From Erysipelotrichaceae bacterium (GTDB lineage: Bacteria; Bacillota_I; Bacilli_A; Erysipelotrichales; Coprobacillaceae), in assembly GCA_021202205.1 (NCBI GenBank), contig JAJQDJ010000294.1, forward strand, positions 1 to 12,500: a stretch of 12,500 nt of DNA, read 5' to 3'. How positions within the stretch are numbered: position 1 is the stretch's first letter; every line of letters starts with the position of its first letter. The notes beneath the pieces are model-generated. The model had not been told where the DNA came from, made no database searches, and worked only from the letters and a program-made list of their open reading frames with translations. Below, piece after piece: positions 6,516 to 12,500 of this stretch. The position numbers were made by a program, and so were the translations under genes.

Positions 6516-7682
6516 ATGTTTGATATTCTTGTTAAGAGATTTATAAAAAATTATGAAGATGTTGAATCTATAGAAATAAGAGAACGCTATGGAACATTAT
6601 GTAGTATTTTATCCATTATTTGTAATGGTATAATGGTTGTATTTAAATTATTATTTGGCTATATTACAGGTTCAGTTGCTATCCAGGCAGATGGTTTTAA
6701 TAATTTATCAGATATGGGAAGTAATCTTGCTTCCTTATTTGGTTTTAAGCTTGCTAGCAAGCATCCTGATAGCGAACATCCATATGGACATGGTCGTTAT
6801 GAATATATTATGGGATTGGTTATCTCATTTTTGATATTAATGGTGGCTCTTACTTCATTAAAAGATTCTATCGTTAAAATATTTTATCCTGAATCTTTAA
6901 CTTTTACGCTTAATGCAGTAATTGTATTGGTTATTTCTATTTTTATGAAATTATGGATGGCATCATTTAATAAAAAAGCGGGTAATAAGATACAATCATC
7001 AACCTTATTAGCTGCTTCTCAAGATAGTCTTAATGATGTTATAACAACATCTGCATCGCTTCTTTCACTAAGTTTATGTTTGGTAACAGATTTACCAGTG
7101 GATGGTATGATTGGTACTATTGTATCATTGGTTGTTTTAAAGTCAGGTATTGAAATATTCAAAGATACGGTTGATCCGTTACTCGGTAAAGCACCGGATC
7201 CTAAGCTTGTGGAGGAAATAAAAGATTTTGTCATGTCTTATGAAGTTGTTCATGGTATTCATGATTTGATGCTTCATGATTATGGTCCGGGTAGAAAATA
7301 TATGACATTACATGTTGAAGTCAATAGTAAAGAAAATATCATGCATACGCATGATTGTATTGATCATATTGAAAGAGATATACTTAAACAATATCATATT
7401 CTGACAACTATTCATATGGATCCATTAGACTTGGATGATCCTTTGACCAATGAACTGAAAGAAAAAGTCACTGATGTTGTAAAAAACATAGATATCAAGT
7501 ATAGTATTCATGATTTTCGTATTGTTTCGGGTCCTACTCATACCAATCTTATTTTTGATGTATTGGTACCTTCAGAAGATCAAATATCTCATTCGTTTTT
7601 AAAAAAGCTTATTAATGATGATGTAAAAAAAATAAATCCAACCTATGATTGTGTTATACAAGTTGATCATGGGGCACTTTAG
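6516..7682 (+). CDS. Cation diffusion facilitator, probable Mn-type (MntE-like) efflux protein
   Basis: This 388-residue membrane exporter moves divalent metal out of the cytoplasm in exchange for protons. About six transmembrane segments occupy residues 26-220, with the family motif HPDSEHPYGHGRYEY at 83-97, followed by a cytoplasmic metal-binding domain of CDF type with HDLMLHDYGPG. The transport-site residues are N62-x3-D66 in segment 2 and D170-x3-D174 in segment 5. Zinc exporters carry His-x3-Asp or Asp-x3-Asp in segment 2 and His-x3-Asp in segment 5. An Asn-Asp/Asp-Asp set, as I recall from streptococcal MntE, favours Mn2+. The C-terminus continues past the usual domain with a second, similar-looking alpha/beta stretch (about 310-388). 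AGGTGA at 6506-6511 overlaps the upstream stop and sets the start. A terminator overlaps the end. Confidence 0.9.
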   Translation: MFDILVKRFIKNYEDVESIEIRERYGTLCSILSIICNGIMVVFKLLFGYITGSVAIQADGFNNLSDMGSNLASLFGFKLASKHPDSEHPYGHGRYEYIMGLVISFLILMVALTSLKDSIVKIFYPESLTFTLNAVIVLVISIFMKLWMASFNKKAGNKIQSSTLLAASQDSLNDVITTSASLLSLSLCLVTDLPVDGMIGTIVSLVVLKSGIEIFKDTVDPLLGKAPDPKLVEEIKDFVMSYEVVHGIHDLMLHDYGPGRKYMTLHVEVNSKENIMHTHDCIDHIERDILKQYHILTTIHMDPLDLDDPLTNELKEKVTDVVKNIDIKYSIHDFRIVSGPTHTNLIFDVLVPSEDQISHSFLKKLINDDVKKINPTYDCVIQVDHGAL

Positions 7683-7706
7683 AAGTTAATATTTAACTTC
7701 TTTTTT
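7682..7706 (+). terminator. Rho-independent terminator after the CDF gene
   Basis: GAAGTTAA (7682-7689) pairs with TTAACTTC (7693-7700) around a 3-base loop, followed by six T (7701-7706). The stem begins at the last base of the CDF stop codon. Confidence 0.88.
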
Positions 7707-7745
7707 GTTTATGAATTATTCGTGGAATAAATAAATAAAATAGTT

Positions 7746-7751
7746 TATAAT
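7746..7751 (+). promoter_or_regulatory. -10 element for the AAA-ATPase_like gene
   Basis: Consensus TATAAT with an AT-rich upstream region but no recognisable -35. It overlaps an in-frame ATG at 7750, which argues that this ATG is not the start codon and that translation begins at 7771 after AAGGAG (7758-7763). Confidence 0.5.
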
Positions 7752-7770
7752 GAATACAAGGAGTGATTTT

Positions 7771-9323
7771 ATGAATTATTTAAATACTTATGAATTTATA
7801 GATCAATATATAGAATCTGTTCATGATGATATTTATGTTGATAAGACTCTTTTGATTGATAAGGTATCAGCATGTATAAGCAAGCGTTCAGAAAAATTTA
7901 TATGTATTACACGTCCTCGTAGATTTGGAAAAACTTATAATGCGAATATGCTAGCTGCTTATTATACAAAAGGATATGATACCAAAGAATTATTTGATAA
8001 TTTGAATATTGCACAAACTGATAATTATTTTAAATATCTTAATCAATATAATGTTATATATATGGATTTGAGCAGAATGGATGATGAATGTACATCATTA
8101 TTACACCAATTAAAGAAAAGCTTAAAGAAGATCTTGTAAATCAATATCATATTACTATAGGACAATATGATCATATTTATGATTGGTTTTCAAAAACGAA
8201 TGAAAAATTCGTATTTATATTGGATGAATGGGATAGTATCTTTTATGAGAGTTTCATGGATGATCAAGATAATAAAAAATATCTTAAATTTCTTAAAGAA
8301 TTAACGAAAGATAAATCTTATATACAATTAGTTTATATGACAGGAATATTACCTATTGCAAAATACTCATCTGGTTCTGAGCTAAATAATTTTAATGAAT
8401 ATAATTTTATCAATGATCGAAAATATACTGATTTCTTTGGCTTTACTGACTTGGAAGTTAATAATCTTTGTAAACAATATAATGAAATGAAATATGAGGA
8501 ACTTGAGTACTGGTATGATGGATATTATACTATGGATGATAAAAAACTTTTTAATCCACGTAGTGTTACCAATGCATTAAGTAATGGATATTGTGATAAT
8601 TATTGGACAGAAACTGGACCCATGAGTGAGATATCTGATTGTATTGAAAATAATGTTGATGCTGTTAAAAAAGATGTTATTCAATTGGTATCAGATATTC
8701 CAGTTAAAATCAAATTGGAAGGTTATTCAGCTTCCAATAAAGAACTAAAAACTAGAAATAATATATTGTCAGCAATGGTAATATTTGGCTTTTTAACGTA
8801 TCATAATGGTTGTTTATATATTCCTAATCATGAACTTATGCTTAAATATGAAGAAGTATTATCAAGAAAAAGCATGGGTAGTGTGCAGGATATAGTGGAG
8901 AGAAGTGAACGTATATTAGAAGCAACCTTGAATGAAGATGAAGCTACATTAGCCAAAATGATTGAGGATGCACATGATAAAGAAATAGATTTATTTCATT
9001 ATAACGACGAAAATAGTATGGCTTGCTTGCTTACATTGTGTTATATTAAAGCTCGAGATGACTATTATATTAGACGTGAAGATAAGAGTGGTAAAGGTCG
9101 TTGTGATATGATTTTTAGACCAATAAACGATATACCTGCAATCATTATTGAACTTAAAGTTAATGATACGCCAGAATCGGCAATACAACAAATCATTGAT
9201 AAAAACTATATTCAGGAAGTAGAAAGCAATGATGAAATACTGTTAATAGGTATAAGTTATCATACAAACAGTAAACATCCTGAATATAAACACCTTCAAG
9301 TGAAAATAGTGAAGTATAAGTGA
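7771..9323 (+). pseudogene. AAA-ATPase_like / PD-(D/E)XK nuclease-fold protein, frameshifted
   Basis: One gene of about 517 codons is split over two reading frames. The first half (7771-8139, 122 codons) has the N-terminal YVDKTLLID motif and the P-loop variant RPRRFGKT (residues 48-55). The second half continues from about 8088 to 9323 in the -1 frame, with a Walker B strand FVFILDEWD and a C-terminal nuclease-like core: D (9105-9107) in GRCDMIF and E-L-K (9150-9158) in IIIELKV. In this family (AAA-ATPase_like plus PD-(D/E)XK, formerly DUF1703) both halves form one protein of this total length. The switch falls within 8088-8139, where the first frame ends LKKSLKKIL and the second reads PIKEKLKEDLVNQY. 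The ATG at 8088 has no ribosome site. No classical X-XXY-YYZ slippery heptamer is in frame, so loss of one base is likelier than programmed frameshifting. A sequencing error is not excluded. The start at 7771 is set by AAGGAG at 7758-7763. The cellular role of the family is unknown. Confidence 0.85.
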
Positions 9324-9330
9324 TATTTGA

Positions 9331-9357
9331 AGATATTCATTGATTGAATATCTTTTA
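9331..9357 (+). terminator. Rho-independent terminator after the AAA-ATPase_like gene
   Basis: AGATATTCA (9331-9339) pairs with TGAATATCT (9345-9353) around a 5-base loop, followed by a short T-rich tail TTT then ATAT. The stem is AT-rich and the T-run is interrupted, so termination may be partial. Confidence 0.72.
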
Positions 9358-9361
9358 TATA

Positions 9362-9370
9362 TGTTAAAAT
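9362..9370 (+). promoter_or_regulatory. Extended -10 promoter for the 197-residue protein gene
   Basis: TGT followed by TAAAAT forms an extended -10. A weak -35-like TTGATT (9340-9345) lies 19 bp upstream, within the preceding terminator hairpin. The predicted start near 9377 leaves a leader of about 19 bases. Confidence 0.45.
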
Positions 9371-9395
9371 GAATATAAAGCAAAGGAGTAAATGT

Positions 9396-9989
9396 ATGTT
9401 TGATTTAATAAAAGGGGCAAAAATTGAAAACTATGATGTGTTAAAAGAAGCTTATCGAATGCCAAGAAAAAATCATATTGAAGCAGTCGTAGAAACACAT
9501 CATATTATGACATTAATAGAGCAATTCATTCGTAGATTAGAAAATGAAACATTTTTTATCTTTATCGAAGTACCGACTTTATTAGATGATGAAGAAAAAT
9601 ATGATGATGGCTATTTGCATAAAGATGTGTATTTTCTAAAAAGATTATCAGCTGATGAAGTAAGTGGCATCTTTTATCTTTTTGAAGATATACTTTTAAA
9701 TGATGGATTAAGTAGCTTTGGTGTTGCCTTTGATCATGGACAAATAGGAAAATCTAAATGTAATATGGTGGATGTATATAATCGTGATGTTGTAAATTTT
9801 AGAGATATTTTTGAAGATAATGATATTCATGAAGATAATCAGATGATAACACCTTATCAATTGATGAATGAGAATCTCCAAGGATCTTGCTTTTTGTATG
9901 AAGATAATGATGGCAAAAATATTTATGATGTTGTTGAAAGTTTAAAAGGATTTGGCTTATATAAGTTTAAAACACAAAAGGATGTGTAG
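9396..9989 (+). CDS. Hypothetical protein, 197 residues, no family recognised
   Basis: I do not recognise this protein. It is acidic, with many Asp and Glu residues (for example FEDNDIHEDNQ), and has no signal peptide, membrane segment or Cys cluster. It looks like an alpha/beta soluble protein: a helical N-terminus to about residue 50, a strand FFIFIEVPTLL, an acidic loop, then alternating short strands and helices. Residues near SSFGVAFDHGQIGKSKCN could form a compact beta hairpin. The start chosen is the ATG at 9396, seven bases after AAAGGAG (9382-9388). An earlier in-frame ATG at 9369 overlaps the -10 element and precedes the ribosome site. The metallo-hydrolase gene starts 5 bases after the stop and its ribosome site lies inside this gene, so the two proteins are made from one message. 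Confidence 0.75.
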   Translation: MFDLIKGAKIENYDVLKEAYRMPRKNHIEAVVETHHIMTLIEQFIRRLENETFFIFIEVPTLLDDEEKYDDGYLHKDVYFLKRLSADEVSGIFYLFEDILLNDGLSSFGVAFDHGQIGKSKCNMVDVYNRDVVNFRDIFEDNDIHEDNQMITPYQLMNENLQGSCFLYEDNDGKNIYDVVESLKGFGLYKFKTQKDV

Positions 9990-9994
9990 TTCTT

Positions 9995-10780
9995 ATGAAA
10001 GTCACATGGTATGGGACAGCCTCAATTCTCATTGAAACAAGTGATATTTCATTATTATTTGATCCTTATATGAAATATTTACCTAAAAATAGTGAATCAA
10101 CAGAAGTTAAACAAGAACGACAAAATATATTTCAAAATTACAATCATATATTGATCACTCATGGTCATTTAGACCATTTATCTAGTATCAATGAACTGTA
10201 TCATGATAGAAATTCTCATATATACTTAACAAAAACGCCTTATCATACATTATATTCACAGGGATTTCCTCAAAATAAATTATGTCTTATAAAACCAAAT
10301 GATATCCTAAAATTCAATTGTACAACAGTGAAAGTTTTTCAAAGTAGACATATACAATTTGATAAAGGTATTGTAAAAGAATTGTTGTTAAGTAAACAGA
10401 CGTGGAAACAACTCCCTAGAGCACTACATTTATGTTTTATGAATGTTCTATATAAAGAAAATAACGAAACATTGTTTTATGAAATAGAATCAAATGGACA
10501 ACGTATCCAATTAATGGGCAGTGCTGATTTAGATAATAATATTGATTATCCTAAGCATGCTGATGCTTTAATACTACCTCATCAAGGTCGAAGTGATATT
10601 GATAAACATAATCAAAGAATAGTTCATATATTAAAACCCAAAAGAGTATTACTTGATCATTATGACAATGCTTTTCCACCTATTAGCAGTGATGTAGCAG
10701 TTGATGGATTTTGTCATATCATGTCTAAAACAATTCCAACAGAAAAACTGATGGAAGGTAAAACAGTCACCATAACATGA
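9995..10780 (+). CDS. Metallo-beta-lactamase-fold hydrolase
   Basis: This 261-residue cytoplasmic protein has the MBL metal-binding core. THGHLDH gives H56, H58, D60 and H61, H119 sits in SRHIQFDKG, the bridging acid is probably D178 or D180 in GSADLD, and H196 (LPHQG) and H222 (LDHYDNAFPP) follow. The start WYGTASILIET and the FDPY strand are typical of the UlaG/UPF0173-like branch of the fold. Members cleave lactones, phosphodiesters or other esters, so the substrate cannot be named. AAGGAT at 9978-9983 lies in the end of the upstream gene, 11 bases before the ATG, suggesting translational coupling. A terminator begins within its last codons. Confidence 0.85.
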   Translation: MKVTWYGTASILIETSDISLLFDPYMKYLPKNSESTEVKQERQNIFQNYNHILITHGHLDHLSSINELYHDRNSHIYLTKTPYHTLYSQGFPQNKLCLIKPNDILKFNCTTVKVFQSRHIQFDKGIVKELLLSKQTWKQLPRALHLCFMNVLYKENNETLFYEIESNGQRIQLMGSADLDNNIDYPKHADALILPHQGRSDIDKHNQRIVHILKPKRVLLDHYDNAFPPISSDVAVDGFCHIMSKTIPTEKLMEGKTVTIT

Positions 10781-10807
10781 CATTCTCGCTTTATGTCATT
10801 TTATTTT
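10777..10807 (+). terminator. Rho-independent terminator after the MBL gene
   Basis: ATGACAT (10777-10783) pairs with ATGTCAT (10793-10799) around a 9-base loop, followed by a long T-rich tract with an uninterrupted run of seven T. The left arm contains the stop codon of the MBL gene. Confidence 0.75.
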
Positions 10808-10817
10808 TTTATTATTT

Positions 10818-10826
10818 TGATAAATT
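10818..10826 (+). promoter_or_regulatory. Possible extended -10 for the XRE regulator
   Basis: TGA followed by TAAATT, a poor match to TATAAT but with the TGn extension, lies just after the T-rich tail of the preceding terminator and 18 bases before the ATG. No clear -35 is seen. Confidence 0.35.
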
Positions 10827-10844
10827 ATAGTTTGGAGGTAGATT

Positions 10845-11411
10845 ATGAATCAAATGAAAATAGGTGAATTCTTAAAAGAATTACGTAATGAGAAGGGATT
10901 AACACAGGAACAATTGGCAGAATACTTTAATGTCTCTAATCGTTCCGTGTCAAGATGGGAAAATGGGTATAATATGCCAGATTTGAGTATGTTGGTTGAA
11001 CTGTCACATTTTTATAATGTTGATATGAGTGAAATTATTAATGGAGAAAGGAAAAGTAAGATGATGAATGATGAAAGGACTCAGTTAATAAGTGATTATG
11101 CTGAAAATGAAAAAGAAGTATTATTAAAAAGAATGAGAATCATCAATATTATAGGAACATGTGCTATGGCTATTGCGTTTGTTATGATGCTGATTAAGGA
11201 TAATCGTACCTTACCTGTTTTTGATTATATGATGGGTTTATTTTATGGCATAGCTTTTGGAGCATTATTAACAAGTTTTTTTTATACTACTTGTATTTTA
11301 GTAAATTTTAGAAAATATAAGAGCAAAAAAAGATATATGAATATGATAGTAGGTATATGTATTGTGATATGCGTATTATTTTTAATAGCATCAATTTTAG
11401 CATCGATTTGA
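10845..11411 (+). CDS. Membrane-anchored XRE-family (HTH_3) transcriptional regulator
   Basis: This 188-residue protein joins an N-terminal Cro/C1-type helix-turn-helix to a membrane domain. Residues 5-62 hold the HTH, with LTQEQLAEYFNVSNRSVSRW as the helix-turn-helix proper and the usual MPDLSMLVELSHFYNVD tail. A charged linker (65-97) leads to three hydrophobic segments at about 98-117, 127-153 and 166-187, the last followed by the C-terminus. Regulators of this shape are common in Bacillota, and their ligands are mostly unknown. The start is fixed by GGAGG at 10834-10838, six bases before the ATG. The gene stands alone between a terminator and the next promoter. Whether it acts on the flanking M20 or MBL genes, or on itself, cannot be seen. 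Confidence 0.88.
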   Translation: MNQMKIGEFLKELRNEKGLTQEQLAEYFNVSNRSVSRWENGYNMPDLSMLVELSHFYNVDMSEIINGERKSKMMNDERTQLISDYAENEKEVLLKRMRIINIIGTCAMAIAFVMMLIKDNRTLPVFDYMMGLFYGIAFGALLTSFFYTTCILVNFRKYKSKKRYMNMIVGICIVICVLFLIASILASI

Positions 11412-11413
11412 TA

Positions 11414-11442
11414 TTGTTGATGTAAGAGAAGTTTGATATAAT
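11414..11442 (+). promoter_or_regulatory. Sigma-70-type promoter with extended -10 for the M20 gene
   Basis: TTGTTG (11414-11419) and consensus TATAAT (11437-11442) are separated by exactly 17 bp, and TG at 11434-11435 adds the extended -10. This is the best promoter match in the window. The predicted start near 11449 gives a leader of about 19 bases. Confidence 0.75.
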
Positions 11443-11467
11443 TTCATGGTAAAAGTGAGGGATGATG

Positions 11468-12500
11468 ATGAACCAACTAAAAAAATGGCGTAGGGATTTG
11501 CACCAAATTCCAGAGTTAGGAATGAAAGAATATCAAACATCAGCTTATATACGAAATGAACTCGATAAAATGGGATATAACTGGGAAAGTGTTGTAGAAA
11601 CAGGAACGATCGTATTTATTGATTATGGAAAAAATAAAACCATAGCTTTTAGAAGTGATATTGATGCTTTACCTATTACAGAAAACAATGATATAGATTA
11701 TCAATCCAAACATGAAGGTTGCATGCATGCTTGTGGTCATGATGGTCATATTAGTGCTTTATTGGGATTTGCAAAACATTTGAAAGAAAACAATTATGAT
11801 TTTAATCATAATATTCTTTTAATCTTTCAACCTGCTGAAGAAACAATTGCAGCTGCTAGATTTATCGTTTCATCAGGTGTTTTTGAAAAATACAATGTGA
11901 AAGCTATATTTGGGATGCATTTGATGCCCGATGTTGATGAGGGTGTTATTGCCTGTAAAAGCGGGCCGTTGATGGCTTTATGTGGAGATGTTAATGTAAC
12001 AATCATCGGTCAAGATGCCCATGCTGGTGAACCACAAAAAGGTATTGACAGTATTGCTATTGCTTGTGATTTATGGCAACAATACCAAAATATGATAGCA
12101 CGTCGAGTTACACGTTTTTCTCCAGTGTTATTAAATATAGGTAAAATAGAAGGAGGTACTTCTGGAAACAGTGTGGCTTCTACTACAAAAATAGAAGGGA
12201 CACTTCGTTGCTTTGATGAAGCATTATATGGAAAGCTGGTTGACTATATATTGGATATTCATCAAGGATTAGAAAAAACATATGGTTGTCAAATTATATG
12301 GAGTCCACCTCCAGTGAATCCACCTGTTATGAATGATAACCATTTATATAACCAATTTAAAAATATTGTAGCAGAAGATTATTTAGAACTCATTGATCCT
12401 CTTATGATGTCAGAAGATTTCTCCTATTATCAAAAAGCTATTCCTGGATCAATGTCATTAAGTTTATTTTTAAGAAATTATATGTTAATGACTTTACGGG
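11468..12500 (+). CDS. M20D-family amidohydrolase (HipO/N-acyl-amino-acid deacylase type), 3'-partial
   Basis: The reading frame stays open for 344 codons to the window's end. This family of binuclear metallo-hydrolases removes acyl groups from amino acids or cleaves dipeptides; the usual length is about 380-400 residues. Visible landmarks are LHQIPELG (11-18), the metal site CMHACGHDGH (C89 and H91 as ligands), FQPAEE (E124, E125), GMH (H151) and the dimerisation-lid region GQDAHAGEPQKGIDSI with H185. SEDFSYYQ (315-322) follows, and then the last ligand His is expected beyond the window. Three in-frame ATGs occur at 11462, 11465 and 11468; the last has the best spacing, seven bases after GAGG (11457-11460). 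The last 17 or so codons resemble the family poorly and might hide a frameshift. The substrate could be an acyl-amino acid or acetyl-diaminopimelate. Confidence 0.88.
   Translation, partial: MNQLKKWRRDLHQIPELGMKEYQTSAYIRNELDKMGYNWESVVETGTIVFIDYGKNKTIAFRSDIDALPITENNDIDYQSKHEGCMHACGHDGHISALLGFAKHLKENNYDFNHNILLIFQPAEETIAAARFIVSSGVFEKYNVKAIFGMHLMPDVDEGVIACKSGPLMALCGDVNVTIIGQDAHAGEPQKGIDSIAIACDLWQQYQNMIARRVTRFSPVLLNIGKIEGGTSGNSVASTTKIEGTLRCFDEALYGKLVDYILDIHQGLEKTYGCQIIWSPPPVNPPVMNDNHLYNQFKNIVAEDYLELIDPLMMSEDFSYYQKAIPGSMSLSLFLRNYMLMTLR

Noticed and set aside
6749..6762. 14-bp perfect palindrome GCTTGCTAGCAAGC
   Set aside because: It lies within conserved CDF coding sequence, and about one such palindrome is expected by chance in a window of this size.
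6637..6834. Plus-strand 65-codon frame inside the CDF gene
   Set aside because: It is an out-of-frame shadow of the transporter's membrane segments with no ribosome site.
7170..7201. Inverted repeat GATCCG...CGGATC in the CDF gene
   Set aside because: Only 6 bp per arm with a long loop inside coding sequence. Not distinguishable from chance.
7750..7770. Upstream in-frame ATG at 7750 as the start of the AAA-ATPase_like gene
   Set aside because: It overlaps the TATAAT -10 element and would put the ribosome site AAGGAG inside the coding region.
7708..7780. 13-base direct repeat of tttatgaattatt at 7708-7720 and 7768-7780
   Set aside because: Short and AT-rich, with the second copy covering the start codon. 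No insertion or target-site structure lies between the copies, so chance is likely.
9369..9395. Upstream in-frame ATG at 9369 as the start of the 197-residue protein
   Set aside because: It overlaps the extended -10 and precedes AAAGGAG, which is well spaced for the ATG at 9396.

Overview
This is a low-GC, tightly packed stretch in which every gene lies on the + strand. Ribosome sites are GGAGG-like, U-tailed hairpin terminators separate transcription units, and a multi-cofactor [FeFe] hydrogenase is present. Together these point to the chromosome of an anaerobic, fermentative Bacillota, perhaps of the Erysipelotrichia type; that last step is an inference from style and gene content, not a proven assignment.

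Layout. (1) 1-5296: a likely operon. A 41-bp tandem repeat carrying nested palindromes precedes hydB (NuoF-like flavin/Fe-S subunit, 107-1900) and hydA ([FeFe] hydrogenase catalytic subunit, 1910-3658). These are followed, with no visible terminator, by a lipoprotein substrate-binding protein (3675-4568) and a TauC/SsuC-type ABC permease (4565-5296) that overlaps it by 4 bp. No ATPase gene for this transporter is in the window. A strong 19-bp stem sits inside the first codons of the permease gene. (2) 5297-6123: a PHP-type histidinol-phosphatase-like enzyme with its own extended -10 promoter. (3) 6124-7706: a small protein that looks like a free-standing RepA_N-type winged helix, followed by a cation diffusion facilitator whose metal site looks like that of Mn exporters, closed by a terminator. 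(4) 7740-9357: an AAA-ATPase_like/PD-(D/E)XK gene split by a frameshift near 8090-8139, closed by a terminator. (5) 9358-10807: an unrecognised 197-residue protein followed by a metallo-beta-lactamase-fold hydrolase, closed by a terminator. (6) 10808-11411: an XRE regulator anchored in the membrane by three C-terminal segments. (7) 11414-12500: the strongest promoter in the window and an M20D amidohydrolase that runs off the right end.

How they work together. HydB and HydA form at least two subunits of a soluble NAD(P)H-linked, possibly electron-bifurcating, hydrogenase. HydB exchanges electrons with NAD(P)H through FMN, and HydA makes or uses H2 at the H-cluster. The NuoE-like third subunit is not visible and would have to lie left of the window. 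The transporter genes look co-transcribed with the hydrogenase but their substrate is unknown. The remaining units look like independent housekeeping or accessory genes. There is no CRISPR array, rRNA, tRNA, prophage or insertion sequence that I can see. No gap between genes exceeds about 110 bases.
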